Notes: generated by a model from the sequence alone, not told the origin. 49,684 nucleotides of DNA from Sporolactobacillus laevolacticus DSM 442 (GCF_000497245.1 NZ_AWTC01000003.1:180657-230340); one strand, 5' to 3'. Shown: positions 10,248 through 19,380, counted from the stretch's first letter. Numbers and translations are program-made.

Positions 10248-11924
10248 ATGAAAAAAGCAAAATGGTCACTCGTGCTGTCCATTGTCTTGGCACTGAGTCT
10301 TGTACTTTCCGCATGCGGAAGCTCAACCAAGAGCGGCAGCAGCAAGGGCGGAGCTTCAGACCTTGCAAAAAATCAGGTATTGAACTTTGCTACATCTGCT
10401 GATATTCCATCAATTGACGTTACTCAAGCAACGGATGCTACTTCAATCCAAACAATCTCAAACTATCTGTCCGGTCTGACAAGAATGCATGACGGTAAGA
10501 CAGAATGGGATCTCGCAACTGGTGCACCTAAAGTTAGCGCCGACAAGAAAGTGATTACTTTTAAACTCCGCGACCAAAAATGGTCGAACGGCAAAGCAGT
10601 AACAGCTCAAGATTTTGTTTATGGTTGGCAACGTCAGGTAGATCCTAAGGCAAAACCACAATACAACTACCTGCTTGCTGCAGCAGACATTAAGAACGCT
10701 GCAAAAATCGAAGATCCTACCAATAAGAAACTTTATGGTAAATATAAAGAACTTGGTGTTAAAGCACTTGACAGCAAGACCCTTCAAGTAACGCTTGAAA
10801 GCCCAATACAACCATTCTTCTACAGCTTGCTTTCTGACTGGGTATTCATGCCACAACAACAAGCATATGTAGAAAAACTCGGTAGCAAATTCGCAACAAG
10901 CGCAAGTACAGTTCTGTACAACGGTCCTTGGTCTCTTGCTAATTGGAAAAAAGGCCAAAGCTGGACGTTCAAGAAAAACCCTAAATACTGGAATGCAAAA
11001 CGCATTAAACTGAATGAACTTACTTACACTGTATCAAAAGACTTGGCTACTTCTGTAAACATGTACAAGACAGGCAAAATTGATGTTGTTGGTCTTGCGC
11101 AAGAACAAGTCGCTTCTATGAAAGCTTCAAATCCGAAAGAAGTTAAAACTTCTCCAAACTCAGGTATGTTCTTCCTCTATGTGAATAACAAGAGAAAAAC
11201 GACTGGCAACGTTGACTTCCGTAAAGCACTCAGTGCTGCAATTGATCGTCAAGGTCTTGTAGACGGAATCCTTAAAGACGGTTCAACAGCGTCAAACAGC
11301 ATCGTACCAAAAGGCTTTGTTACTGGTCCGGATGGTAAGGACTTCCGTGCTTCCACTCCAGACGGTTATCCTGCAGGAGCAGTGAAAGATGCAAAGGCAT
11401 TCTGGGCTAAAGCTCAAAAAGCTCTAGGAACAAAGAAAGTTGCTCTTGAGTTAATCAGCTCCGACAGCGCAACAACGCAACAAATTGATGAATATGTTGC
11501 AAACCAAATTCAGAAAAATCTTAAAGGCGTAACAGTTAAGATTAACGCTCAACCATGGGCTAACTATCTGAAGCTGAACAACGCTGGTAAATATGACCTA
11601 TCGTATAGCGGTTGGTTACCTGACTACCAGGATCCGATGACTTACATCGATATGTGGGCAACAGGTAACTCATCGAACTCTGCATTCTACAGCAACAAAG
11701 CATATGACAAGCTAGTTGCCGATGCTAAGAGCACAACAGATGCAACGAAGCGTTGGACAGATATGCAAGATGCTGAAAAGATCATGCTGCAACAAGATCA
11801 AGGTATCGTGCCTCTGTACCAATCAGGCAATACATGGGCTCAGAAACCATATGTACACAACTTCTACTTGCCTTCATATGGTCCGGAACAAGATTATCTT
11901 GATACTTATATCAGCAAACACTAA
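10248..11924 (+). CDS. oppA: oligopeptide ABC transporter, substrate-binding lipoprotein
   Basis: Extracytoplasmic peptide receptor anchored by lipid at C23 of the lipobox LVLSAC. A Ser/Gly linker follows, then an SBP_bac_5 domain. It has 558 aa, typical for OppA. Family patterns include FKLRDQKWSNGKAVTAQDFVYGW near residue 110 and a C-terminal ...QQDQGIVPLYQSGNTW. It heads the opp cluster. A hairpin separates it from oppB, which would give more binding protein than permease. Imports oligopeptides; in Bacillus also signalling peptides. Confidence 0.95.
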   Translation: MKKAKWSLVLSIVLALSLVLSACGSSTKSGSSKGGASDLAKNQVLNFATSADIPSIDVTQATDATSIQTISNYLSGLTRMHDGKTEWDLATGAPKVSADKKVITFKLRDQKWSNGKAVTAQDFVYGWQRQVDPKAKPQYNYLLAAADIKNAAKIEDPTNKKLYGKYKELGVKALDSKTLQVTLESPIQPFFYSLLSDWVFMPQQQAYVEKLGSKFATSASTVLYNGPWSLANWKKGQSWTFKKNPKYWNAKRIKLNELTYTVSKDLATSVNMYKTGKIDVVGLAQEQVASMKASNPKEVKTSPNSGMFFLYVNNKRKTTGNVDFRKALSAAIDRQGLVDGILKDGSTASNSIVPKGFVTGPDGKDFRASTPDGYPAGAVKDAKAFWAKAQKALGTKKVALELISSDSATTQQIDEYVANQIQKNLKGVTVKINAQPWANYLKLNNAGKYDLSYSGWLPDYQDPMTYIDMWATGNSSNSAFYSNKAYDKLVADAKSTTDATKRWTDMQDAEKIMLQQDQGIVPLYQSGNTWAQKPYVHNFYLPSYGPEQDYLDTYISKH

Positions 11925-11954
11925 TATAGGTTAATCTAGTACTGATTTGATTTT

Positions 11955-11995
11955 GAAGGGAGAGTATGTGTCGTTGTGGCATGTGCTCTCCCTTC
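11955..11995 (+). terminator. intercistronic hairpin oppA/oppB
   Basis: GAAGGGAGAG (11955-11964) pairs with CTCTCCCTTC (11986-11995) in a perfect 10-bp stem, followed by an AT-rich but not pure T tail. It is probably an attenuator or 3'-end stabiliser that lowers oppBCDF relative to oppA. Confidence 0.7.
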
Positions 11996-12104
11996 CATTA
12001 ATTATTGATTATTGAAAAATCATTTGATTACATAACTGACGCTAATGCTTGCGAGTAATCGAATTATATAGGATAGATATTAATTATTTTGGGGGTACTC
12101 ATCA

Positions 12105-13034
12105 GTGGTACGTTTTATTTTAAAGAGAACAGGCTACATGCTCGTAACCTTCTATATCGTGCTCACACTGACCTTTTTGTCCATGAAATTGCTGCCAGGT
12201 ACACCGTTCAAACAAGCACAGAAACTAACACCGCAGCAGTTAAATACGCTTAAAAGTTATTATGGATTGAATGATCCCATTCCAGTACAGTATGTCCGCT
12301 ATGTATGGAATTTTATCCATGGTGATATGGGGGGATCGTTTCAATATGGCAATGAACCGGTCACGGATTTCTTATTTGCGCGTTTCCCTATTTCACTTCA
12401 ACTTGGAATTAATGCGATGATCGTAGGAACGGTGCTTGGCATTTTACTTGGCATCGTCGCAGGTATTAACCGAGGAAAATCCTTAGACTGGGGTTCGACA
12501 ATGGTCGCAATTATTGGTGTATCGATTCCTTCCTTTGTTCTTGCAGCGATTCTTCAGTTTTTCTTCTCGGTTTATTGGCGGATCTTCCCGGTTGCCGGTT
12601 GGGGAGGGTTTATGTATCAAGCATTGCCAACATTGGCACTTGCTATTGGCGTTACGGCACAAGTCGCGCGATTTATGCGTACGGAAATGGTCGAGGTATT
12701 AAATCAGGATTATATCGTGACGGCTCAGGCAAAAGGGCTCTCTAGGGCTACGGTTATTTATAAACACGCAGTCCGCAATGCAATGATCCCGGTTATTACA
12801 ATTGTGCCGCCAATGACGGCTGCGGTCGTTACCGGGTCACTGGTTATTGAAAACATTTTCAATATACCTGGTATTGGTTCACAGTTTGTCGATTCGATTG
12901 TGACAAATGATTATCCGATGATTATGGGTACAACCGAGTTATATGCATTGCTCTACATTGTTTCTCTTCTTGTCGTCGATATCCTTTATCAATTGGTTGA
13001 TCCGAGAATGCGCGTGACAGGAGGAAAAGCATGA
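12105..13034 (+). CDS. oppB: oligopeptide ABC transporter permease
   Basis: 309-aa inner-membrane permease with six predicted transmembrane segments. The EAA-type cytoplasmic loop that contacts the ATPases is visible (TAQAKGLSRATVIYKHAVRNA, near residues 205-225). The start is a GTG at 12105 behind GGGGGT. It overlaps oppC by 4 nt (ATGA), indicating translational coupling. Confidence 0.95.
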   Translation: MVRFILKRTGYMLVTFYIVLTLTFLSMKLLPGTPFKQAQKLTPQQLNTLKSYYGLNDPIPVQYVRYVWNFIHGDMGGSFQYGNEPVTDFLFARFPISLQLGINAMIVGTVLGILLGIVAGINRGKSLDWGSTMVAIIGVSIPSFVLAAILQFFFSVYWRIFPVAGWGGFMYQALPTLALAIGVTAQVARFMRTEMVEVLNQDYIVTAQAKGLSRATVIYKHAVRNAMIPVITIVPPMTAAVVTGSLVIENIFNIPGIGSQFVDSIVTNDYPMIMGTTELYALLYIVSLLVVDILYQLVDPRMRVTGGKA

Positions 13035-14041
13035 TGGCTACTGTAAATCAAGAAGTGTCAAAGGAGCTCTTTGCCCCTGCCGATATCGATCATTCGTCCA
13101 GTGAACGGATTGCCGGCGAGAGCGTCAGTGCGTGGAGAGATTCGTTACGTCGTTATGTTAAAAGTGTACCAGCAATGGTTTCGACAATTATTATTGCACT
13201 CACTATTGTCCTTTCGATCGTTGGACCGCATTTTTTTGGTTATGGCATTGACGATCAAAACATTAACTTGCAAAATATGCCTCCAAAAATTCCTGGCTTA
13301 ACCTGGATTCCTGCTTTTGATGGTAAATACCAAGGTGTCGATGTATATGCACAAAAGCATATAAAGAAAGCATACTGGTTTGGAACCGATGCACTCGGAC
13401 GTGACATTTGGACACGTACATGGTCGGGAACGCGAATTTCATTGATTATTGCTCTTGTTGCGACATTAGTTGACATTTTTATTGGCGTGACTTACGGAAG
13501 TATCTCCGGATATATTGGCGGAAAGACAGACACGATCATGCAACGAATAATTGAAATTATCGCTGGAATTCCAAGCCTTGTTTGGATTATTTTGTTAATA
13601 CTTATTATGCAGCCTGGTTTATTTGCTATAACCGTGGCCATTACGGCAACAAGCTGGATCGGGATGGCCAGACTGATCCGCGGCGAAATGATGAAGTTAA
13701 AGAATCAGGAATTTGTGCTTGCTTCACGGACGCTCGGTGCAAAAAACAGCCGGATCATTTTCCGCCATTTGATTCCGAACTCTTTAGGTATGATCATTAT
13801 CAACACAATGTTTTCAATTCCTACAGCAATATTTTTTGAAGCGTTCCTCAGTTTTATCGGTCTCGGTATTCGACGTCCGCAAGCTTCACTTGGATCGATG
13901 ATTAACGAAGGATTTCGTGTGCTGATGATTTATCCCTATCAGATTCTGTTCCCAGGGGTGATTATTTCCTTGCTATTGATTTGCTTTAACCTAATGGGCG
14001 ACGGATTGCGCGATGCTTTTGATCCTAAGTTGCGGCGATAA
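13031..14041 (+). CDS. oppC: oligopeptide ABC transporter permease
   Basis: 336-aa permease, partner of OppB. It has a cytoplasmic N-terminal extension of about 50 residues, a first membrane segment near 55-75, a large external loop with FGTDALGRDIWTR near 118, and the EAA loop (ASRTLGAKNSRIIFRH) near residues 235-250. All of this is typical of OppC. The start overlaps the oppB stop. Confidence 0.95.
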   Translation: MMATVNQEVSKELFAPADIDHSSSERIAGESVSAWRDSLRRYVKSVPAMVSTIIIALTIVLSIVGPHFFGYGIDDQNINLQNMPPKIPGLTWIPAFDGKYQGVDVYAQKHIKKAYWFGTDALGRDIWTRTWSGTRISLIIALVATLVDIFIGVTYGSISGYIGGKTDTIMQRIIEIIAGIPSLVWIILLILIMQPGLFAITVAITATSWIGMARLIRGEMMKLKNQEFVLASRTLGAKNSRIIFRHLIPNSLGMIIINTMFSIPTAIFFEAFLSFIGLGIRRPQASLGSMINEGFRVLMIYPYQILFPGVIISLLLICFNLMGDGLRDAFDPKLRR

Positions 14042-14058
14042 AACGGGGGTGATTAATA

Positions 14059-15087
14059 ATGGATAAAATTCTAGAGGTGAAAGATTTAAATGTCATCTTT
14101 CATATATTTAAAGCAGATGTCCAAGCCGTGCGCGGTGTGAATTTTGAGTTAAATAAAGGTGAAACGTTGGCTATTGTCGGTGAGTCCGGTTCAGGAAAGT
14201 CAGTTACATCCAAAGCGATCATGGGCTTAATTCCAAATCCTCCGGGTGAAATTACTAAGGGAAGTAGCATACTATTTGAAGGTAAAGACCTTGTTAACTA
14301 TACCGAGAAACAAATGGAAAAGGTTCGTGGAAAAGAAATCTCAATGATTTTCCAAGATCCGATGACTGCATTGAATCCGACGATGAAAATCGGCAAACAG
14401 ATCATGGAAGGACTAGTCAAGCATCAAGGAATGTCCAAACAAGACGCCCGCAATCGTGCGATTGAGTTACTGAAGCTTGTTGGTATTCCGAAACCTGAGC
14501 AACGTGTTGATGAATATCCACACCAATTCTCCGGAGGTATGCGGCAACGTGTTGTTATTGCAATTGCTCTGGCATGCAATCCGAAGATTTTGATTGCTGA
14601 CGAACCAACGACTGCGCTCGACGTAACCATCCAGGCACAAATTCTAGACCTGATGCGTGATCTTCAGAAGAAGACGGGAACTGCTATTGTGCTGATTACG
14701 CATGATCTTGGCGTAGTTGCCAATATGGCGCAGCGTGTTGCCGTTATGTACGGCGGAAAGGTCGTAGAAACCGGGCTGATTGATGAAATTTTCTACAATC
14801 CGAAGCATCCATATACTTGGGGCCTGCTTTCTTCGATGCCTAAGCTTCATGCGAAAATGGACAAGCTGCTTGCGATCCCTGGGTCTCCGCCTGACCTGGC
14901 CGATCCGCCGAAAGGATGCCCTTTTGCAGCAAGATGTCCTTATGCTATGAAGGTATGTACGAATCACATGCCGGAGTACACAGAATTATCGGCGACGCAA
15001 AAAGCAGCTTGCTGGCTGCTTGATGAGCGAGCACCAAAAGTAGCTCCACCGGAGACGATAGGTGTGGGGGGAAACCAAAATGGCTGA
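14059..15087 (+). CDS. oppD: oligopeptide ABC transporter ATP-binding protein
   Basis: 342-aa ATPase. Walker A GESGSGKS (41-48), signature FSGGMRQRV and Walker [13 protein letters not shown] are intact. The C-terminal oligopeptide/dipeptide extension carries Cys residues spaced for the iron-sulfur/zinc site seen in this group ([14 protein letters not shown]). The ribosome-binding site is GGGGGTGA. Its last codons overlap oppF. Confidence 0.95.
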   Translation: MDKILEVKDLNVIFHIFKADVQAVRGVNFELNKGETLAIVGESGSGKSVTSKAIMGLIPNPPGEITKGSSILFEGKDLVNYTEKQMEKVRGKEISMIFQDPMTALNPTMKIGKQIMEGLVKHQGMSKQDARNRAIELLKLVGIPKPEQRVDEYPHQFSGGMRQRVVIAIALACNPKILIADEPTTALDVTIQAQILDLMRDLQKKTGTAIVLITHDLGVVANMAQRVAVMYGGKVVETGLIDEIFYNPKHPYTWGLLSSMPKLHAKMDKLLAIPGSPPDLADPPKGCPFAARCPYAMKVCTNHMPEYTELSATQKAACWLLDERAPKVAPPETIGVGGNQNG

Positions 15088-16075
15088 CAATAGAGAGAAA
15101 ATGCTTGAAGTTAAAAATTTAAAGAAGTATTTTCATATTTCCCGCAAAGATGTTTTAAAAGCGGTTGATGAAGTCAGTTTTGACGTTTACAAGGGAGAAA
15201 CATTAGGTCTTGTTGGTGAATCTGGCTGTGGAAAATCAACAACAGGGCGCACAATTATTCGTTTATACGAACCGACCGACGGCGAAGTGATTTTTGACGG
15301 AGAAAATATTGGCAGCAAGCTCTCGATGAAAGCTAAAAAAAACCTGAGCAGACGCATGCAAATGATTTTTCAAGATCCGTACGCTTCTCTAAATCCGAGA
15401 ATGATGGTAAAGGATATTATTGCCGAAGGTCTTGATATCCACCATCTGGCCAAGTCACCAACAGAACGCATGAATCGTGTTTATGAAATGCTCGAAACAG
15501 TAGGTTTAAACCGCGAACATGCCAACCGTTATCCACATGAATTTAGTGGCGGACAGAGACAGCGTATTGGAATCGCACGTGCCCTTGCTGTTGATCCGGA
15601 CTTCATCATTGCCGATGAACCAATTTCAGCATTGGACGTTTCAATTCAGGCGCAGGTTGTCAATCTGCTTCAAGAACTTCAGGAAAAACAAGGACTAACC
15701 TTCTTGTTCATTGCCCACGATCTTTCCATGGTGAAGCATATTAGCGATCGTGTCGGCGTTATGTATCTTGGTAATATGGCAGAACTTGCAACGAGTGATG
15801 AACTGTATGAACATCCGCTGCATCCATATACACAATCGCTTTTATCTGCAATTCCTGTTGCTGATCCGGAAGTTGAACGTTCACGTGAACGTATTATTCT
15901 TGAAGGTGATGTACCAAGCCCGATCGATCCGCCAAGCGGTTGCCGATTCAGGACACGTTGCCCGTTTGCTATGGATGTCTGTGCGAAAGTCAGACCAAAA
16001 TGGCATGAAGTCGAAGAGGGACATTGGGTAGCTTGCCATCTTCATGATGAGGAATTAAAAACTGAAAAAGCATAA
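15080..16075 (+). CDS. oppF: oligopeptide ABC transporter ATP-binding protein
   Basis: 331-aa second ATPase. Walker A GESGCGKS (46-53), signature [10 protein letters not shown], Walker [13 protein letters not shown] and the C-terminal [14 protein letters not shown] motif are present. The ATG at 15080 follows GGGGGGAAACC and overlaps the end of oppD by 8 nt. An in-frame ATG 18 nt earlier lacks a ribosome-binding site. Last gene of the operon. Confidence 0.95.
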   Translation: MADNREKMLEVKNLKKYFHISRKDVLKAVDEVSFDVYKGETLGLVGESGCGKSTTGRTIIRLYEPTDGEVIFDGENIGSKLSMKAKKNLSRRMQMIFQDPYASLNPRMMVKDIIAEGLDIHHLAKSPTERMNRVYEMLETVGLNREHANRYPHEFSGGQRQRIGIARALAVDPDFIIADEPISALDVSIQAQVVNLLQELQEKQGLTFLFIAHDLSMVKHISDRVGVMYLGNMAELATSDELYEHPLHPYTQSLLSAIPVADPEVERSRERIILEGDVPSPIDPPSGCRFRTRCPFAMDVCAKVRPKWHEVEEGHWVACHLHDEELKTEKA

Positions 16076-16083
16076 GCAAAAAA

Positions 16084-16129
16084 ATAGCCCTAGAGGACAA
16101 AAAATGTTCTCAAGGGTTATTTTTTTTAC
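16084..16129. terminator. oppF terminator, also reading into the convergent small gene
   Basis: AATAGCCCT...AGGGTTATT with inner AGGACA/TGTTCT pairing and a run of eight T on the plus strand. The stop codon of the minus-strand small gene lies inside it. Confidence 0.8.
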
Positions 16130-16280
16130 GTTCCAAGAACAATTGCATGAAAAAACATATAACTGTAAGCAACAGCAAAACAGTGATGATTTGCATAGTC
16201 AATAATTGAAAAAAGTGATATACAATTATTGAGACCACGAGAAAAATGGCTAAAACAAGGGTGATCCGACGTATCATCAT
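16110..16280 (-). CDS. 56-aa two-segment membrane peptide
   Basis: Predicted protein of 56 aa with two hydrophobic segments (about residues 6-24 and 28-48) and a basic tail ERKKNNP. The ATG at 16280 follows TGGAG at good spacing; a second ATG is the next codon. Its length, topology and a central YHF motif resemble the other 56-aa gene at 22887-23057. Function unknown. The frame is open further upstream, but there is no ribosome-binding site there. Confidence 0.5.
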   Translation of the reverse strand: MMIRRITLVLAIFLVVSIIVYHFFQLLTMQIITVLLLLTVICFFMQLFLERKKNNP

Positions 16281-16339
16281 GTCATCTCCATTGGGCATAT
16301 ATTTTTGAATACATTTTGCTTCTCTCACGTATAGTATAA

Positions 16340-16860
16340 GAGGAGCGTTTATTGATGGACATTTCTTGTTAAGCCTCAATAATGACGATCTCGTGATGCC
16401 TTTGTTTTATGGCTCCTCATTGGATGAATGACCTCGCCGAGGTTGCATGCTGATGTCCAAGCTTATCATAATTCCGCTTCAGTCTCAAGATGAATAGGAA
16501 TGGGACAAAGGGTTAGTCAAGCGGTGTCCATTTCCGAATGGATATCCGAAGTGCTCTTGACAAGCATGGTATGACGGGTTGACAATAAAGACAGATAGAG
16601 AAGACTCATGTGATGATCATCTGAGAAGTTAAGGACAAATGAGTAAGGAGGCGATAATCGGTGAAACCGAAGGAAGTAAGACGGAGGCGCAAGCATTCGA
16701 TCCGGAAATGGTTGAAGGAGACTTTGGGCCAATTACAACCTAAATCGCAGGACGCACCGTCAGCGAATCTGAAATTACCAGCGTAATGTTGTGGGATTAT
16801 GACCCCGTAAACATAATGAAATCGTGAGTAGGACTTCTTGGTTACTGAGAAGTCCTTTTT
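16340..16860 (+). ncRNA. candidate large structured RNA upstream of spx
   Basis: About 520 nt without a convincing gene and with many local stems. GAGGAGC (16340-16346) pairs with GCTCCTC (16412-16418) and encloses TTATTGA/TCAATAA (16349-16382). Further stems are TCATT-GGATG-AATGA (16418-16432), CCTC/GAGG (16432-16442), TCCATT/AATGGA (16527-16542), TCGGT-GAA-ACCGA (16658-16670) and ATGTT/AACAT with inner GGG/CCC (16786-16814). It ends in a strong terminator. I tested by eye for RNase P, tmRNA, SRP RNA and T-box signatures and found none. It may be one RNA or several pieces. Confidence 0.4.
16831..16860 (+). terminator. terminator of the RNA-like region
   Basis: GGACTTCT (16832-16839) and AGAAGTCC (16848-16855) form a perfect 8-bp stem followed by TTTTT. 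There is no protein gene immediately upstream on this strand, so it implies a non-coding transcript or leader. Confidence 0.75.
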
Positions 16861-16867
16861 ACATACA

Positions 16868-16896
16868 TTAATACCGAAATGAGAATGTACTATAAT
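16868..16896 (+). promoter_or_regulatory. spx promoter candidate
   Basis: TTAATA (16868-16873), 17-nt spacer, perfect TATAAT (16891-16896), just after the terminator. Further AT-rich -10-like sequences near 16985-17015 suggest a second start nearer the gene. B. subtilis spx also has several promoters. Confidence 0.55.
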
Positions 16897-17063
16897 AATG
16901 AAAAAGTATATATTGTCGAATAATGGTGAAAAAAGGGCTCGTATAACGATGAAATATGAAATTATTTTCATACAAAAAAGGGTATAAAATTTATAAGAAT
17001 TATTATATAATAAAAGAAGCCTCAGAGAATAGAACGTTTCTATTATCCAAAGGAGGGCGAAAA

Positions 17064-17459
17064 ATGGTCACACTTTATACATCCCCAAGCTGCACATCAT
17101 GCAGAAAGGCAAAAGCTTGGCTTAAGGAACACGACATACCTTTCAAAGAACGGAACATATTCTCCGAACCGTTGTCCATCGAAGAGATTAAAGATATCCT
17201 GCGTATGACTGAAAACGGTACGGATGAAATTATTTCAACACGATCGAAAGCGTTTCAAGAATTGAATATTCAGTTGGAGACAATGTCTATTCAACAGCTT
17301 TTTGAATTGATTAAGGATAACCCTGGTTTGTTGCGTCGTCCGATTATGCTTGATGACAAACGTTTACAGGTTGGCTATAACGACGATGAAATACGCCGCT
17401 TTCTTCCAAGAAAAGTACGTACTTTCCAACTGCAAGAAGCTCAGCGTCTTGTTAATTAA
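17064..17459 (+). CDS. spx: redox/stress regulator Spx
   Basis: 131 aa, ArsC-like fold. Spx binds the RNA polymerase alpha-subunit C-terminal domain and redirects transcription during disulfide stress. The redox switch C10-T-S-C13 is intact, as is the RPI motif near residue 92. The start ATG follows AAAGGAGGGCG; the open frame extends upstream but without support. Its proteolytic adaptor SpxH is encoded at 25.0 kb, and mecA is nearby. Followed by a strong terminator. Confidence 0.96.
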   Translation: MVTLYTSPSCTSCRKAKAWLKEHDIPFKERNIFSEPLSIEEIKDILRMTENGTDEIISTRSKAFQELNIQLETMSIQQLFELIKDNPGLLRRPIMLDDKRLQVGYNDDEIRRFLPRKVRTFQLQEAQRLVN

Positions 17460-17475
17460 GCAAGTGATAAGGCCT

Positions 17476-17517
17476 GCGGATGCCCATTATTTATTTAATG
17501 GGCATCCGCTTGTTTTT
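17476..17517 (+). terminator. spx terminator
   Basis: 13-bp perfect stem GCGGATGCCCATT/AATGGGCATCCGC with loop and TTGTTTTT. Confidence 0.9.
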
Positions 17518-17547
17518 CCGGAGTTTCTTGAATGCATTACTTATCTT

Positions 17548-17590
17548 AAAACGGCCGTCCAAAAGTGGGCGGCCGTTGCGATTTATTTTT
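17548..17590. terminator. terminator for the TerC gene (bidirectional)
   Basis: ACGGCCG (17551-17557) and CGGCCGT (17570-17576) pair, with T-rich sequence on both sides. It lies beyond the stop of the minus-strand gene at 17630. Confidence 0.7.
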
Positions 17591-17629
17591 TTATAGGCAG
17601 CAATATCTGTTTGTGTCTGTTTATCACGA

Positions 17630-18313
17630 TTATGATTTCCCAGTGACTTGACCGGATGAGAAAAGATTAGCCAGCCAACCGATCACAATAAGAGCAGTAA
17701 TCAGAGCTACAGGAAATAGGTGAGCGAAATGTGCATAAGAGTCGAAAAACCAGCGCATTTTCGGTTCACCCATAATCATTTCCGATGCAGTGTAGCCGAG
17801 GACACCACCGCCAACATAGATCAGCATGGGGAAGTGTTCCATTGCGATCAGAATAAGTTTACTTCCCCAGACAATGATGGGGACAGATACAATCAGCCCA
17901 ATCGCAATATATCCGATATGTCCTTTTGAAGCGCCGGCGATAGCGAGCATATTGTCAAAGCCCATGACAACATCTGCGAGAACAATAGTTCTGACAGCGG
18001 CGAACAAGGATGCGCCCGCTCGGACATGATGTTCTTCTTCTCTATTGGTCATCAGTCGGACTGCAATGACAAGTAGAAAGAAACCGCCCGCAAGCAGAAG
18101 GAAGGGGATGTTGAGTAGAGAAACGACCATTGCCGTGAGTCCGATTCGCACGACAACTGCTAATCCTGTACCTAAAAAAATAGCTTGATTTCTCTGCTTT
18201 TCTGCAAGTCTTCGACAGGCGAGGGCAATCACAACTGCATTGTCTCCTCCTAGAATAATATCTATGAAAATTATTTTTAGAATAAAGAGCATGGTGCCGA
18301 CATCAAAAGACAT
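17630..18313 (-). CDS. TerC-family integral membrane protein (YjbE-like)
   Basis: 227 aa with about seven membrane segments. Family hallmarks are the acidic intramembrane motifs IILGGDNAVVIA (near residue 20) and ADVVMGFDNMLAIAG (near 115). TerC proteins in Bacillus are implicated in manganese export and metalation of secreted enzymes. The location between spx and mecA matches B. subtilis yjbE. AAAGGAG precedes the ATG. The 5' leader appears structured (see the separate entry), which suggests RNA-level control. It is monocistronic and opposed to its neighbours. Confidence 0.88.
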   Translation of the reverse strand: MSFDVGTMLFILKIIFIDIILGGDNAVVIALACRRLAEKQRNQAIFLGTGLAVVVRIGLTAMVVSLLNIPFLLLAGGFFLLVIAVRLMTNREEEHHVRAGASLFAAVRTIVLADVVMGFDNMLAIAGASKGHIGYIAIGLIVSVPIIVWGSKLILIAMEHFPMLIYVGGGVLGYTASEMIMGEPKMRWFFDSYAHFAHLFPVALITALIVIGWLANLFSSGQVTGKS

Positions 18314-18323
18314 GCGTTGTTAA

Positions 18324-18413
18324 CTCCTTTCCTCTGTCTCCGTTTCAGCTTATGCGGACTTGTCCCGAATCATTCCGGGACATTGCGCCTGTGCGAGGAG
18401 CCATATTCTGAAA
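18324..18413 (-). promoter_or_regulatory. structured 5' leader of the TerC gene, riboswitch-like
   Basis: Read on the minus strand, TTTCAG (18408-18413) pairs with CTGAAA (18343-18348). It encloses a strong hairpin GTCCCGGAA..TTCGGGAC (18362-18381). GGCTCCTC (18395-18402) is also complementary to the ribosome-binding site region GAGGAAAGGAG (18324-18334), giving a possible alternative fold that hides the start. I looked for the yybP-ykoY manganese riboswitch signature (GGGGAGUA) and did not find it. Confidence 0.45.
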
Positions 18414-18630
18414 TTCCAATCTTTTGTGCATAAAACGCCGGCTGATTCAATAAGATGAAGCAATTAATCTTATTCGCTTGCTTAGGGGGCAAGTGCGGAA
18501 TGTTTAAAATACTAGTTGTTTTATATTTCAATAGCGAAGGATTTATCATACAATAGAAGTACAGGATACATGTTGTCCCAATGGTGCTTGGTCACTCCCA
18601 TACCTACTGAAGAAGAAGGGAGAGATAACG
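18414..18630. other. divergent intergenic region TerC gene / mecA
   Basis: No gene seen. CGCTTGC (18476-18482) and GCAAGTG (18489-18495) form a small hairpin around TTAGGGG. TACAAT (18549-18554) is a plausible -10 for mecA, with a weak TTTCAA -35 at 17-nt spacing. Confidence 0.35.
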
Positions 18631-19338
18631 ATGAAAATAGAACGAATAAATGAAAATACACTGAAGTTTTACATCAGTTATTTGGATATTGAAGATCTTG
18701 GCTTTGACCGTGAAGAAATCTGGTACAATCGTGATCGGAGCGAAGAATTGTTCTGGCAGATGATGGATGAGGCGCATAGCCAGGAATCGTTCTCTCTGGA
18801 AGGACCACTTTGGATCCAGGTTCAGGCATTAGAGAAGGGCATGGAAATTATCGTTACGCGTGCTCAAATTTCCAAAGACGGTGCCAATCTGCAACTGCCG
18901 ATTTCAGAAGATAAGCATCTGGATATTCCGATCAGTGATCGAGAGGATAGAGACTCTGAACAACTGGACATGTCTGAGGATCAGGAAACGAAAGAAAACG
19001 AAGATGTGGATCAGGATGAAGAGGAACAGGGAGATGCCCAGCCGATTTCGTTCATCATTGAATTTGGCGATTTCGAAAATCTGATTTCTCTGAGCCACGC
19101 GTTTGAAGCTCATGAAGCGATGGATACCGCACTATTCGCATACAAAAATCGATATTATTTAAAGGTGACATTCGCCGATGAGCTATCAGACGACTGCCAG
19201 GATGATGATTTGAGTAAAATGCTCGAGTTTGGGCTTGATACGAGTTTGACACATTTTGTTCTTCAGGAGTACGGGAAAGAATTGATTCATGATCATGCCT
19301 TGCAGACAATAAAATCCCACTTTCCATTACGTTCATAA
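18631..19338 (+). CDS. mecA: ClpC adaptor protein MecA
   Basis: 235 aa. The N-terminal domain (start MKIERINENTLKFYISY, about 1-80) recognises substrates such as ComK. A very acidic linker follows (about 100-135, rich in Asp/Glu). The C-terminal domain (about 140-220) binds and activates ClpC. This layout and length are typical. GAAGGGAGAG precedes the ATG. It lies next to coiA, a competence gene, as in B. subtilis. Confidence 0.94.
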   Translation: MKIERINENTLKFYISYLDIEDLGFDREEIWYNRDRSEELFWQMMDEAHSQESFSLEGPLWIQVQALEKGMEIIVTRAQISKDGANLQLPISEDKHLDIPISDREDRDSEQLDMSEDQETKENEDVDQDEEEQGDAQPISFIIEFGDFENLISLSHAFEAHEAMDTALFAYKNRYYLKVTFADELSDDCQDDDLSKMLEFGLDTSLTHFVLQEYGKELIHDHALQTIKSHFPLRS

Positions 19339-19348
19339 ATCTTAACAA

Positions 19349-19380
19349 CAAAAAAGCTTGCCGGCCGGCAGGCTTTTTTG
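19349..19380 (+). terminator. mecA terminator
   Basis: AAAAAAGCTTGCCGG and CCGGCAGGCTTTTTT, near-perfect stem with T-tract. Confidence 0.88.

Noticed and set aside
10458-10958. 166-codon open frame antisense to oppA
   Set aside because: No ribosome-binding site, unusual Cys/Phe-rich composition, and it lies entirely inside a clear coding gene.
16340-16860. tmRNA, RNase P RNA or SRP RNA
   Set aside because: No tag peptide or tRNA-like end, no GAGGAAAGTCC-type P4 sequence, and no SRP Alu or helix 8 signature.
16956-17063. N-terminal extension of spx
   Set aside because: The frame is open, but Spx homologues start at the [10 protein letters not shown] methionine, which has a perfect AAAGGAGGG site.
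18324-18480. yybP-ykoY manganese riboswitch before the TerC gene
   Set aside because: The conserved GGGGAGUA and related bases are not present on the minus strand.
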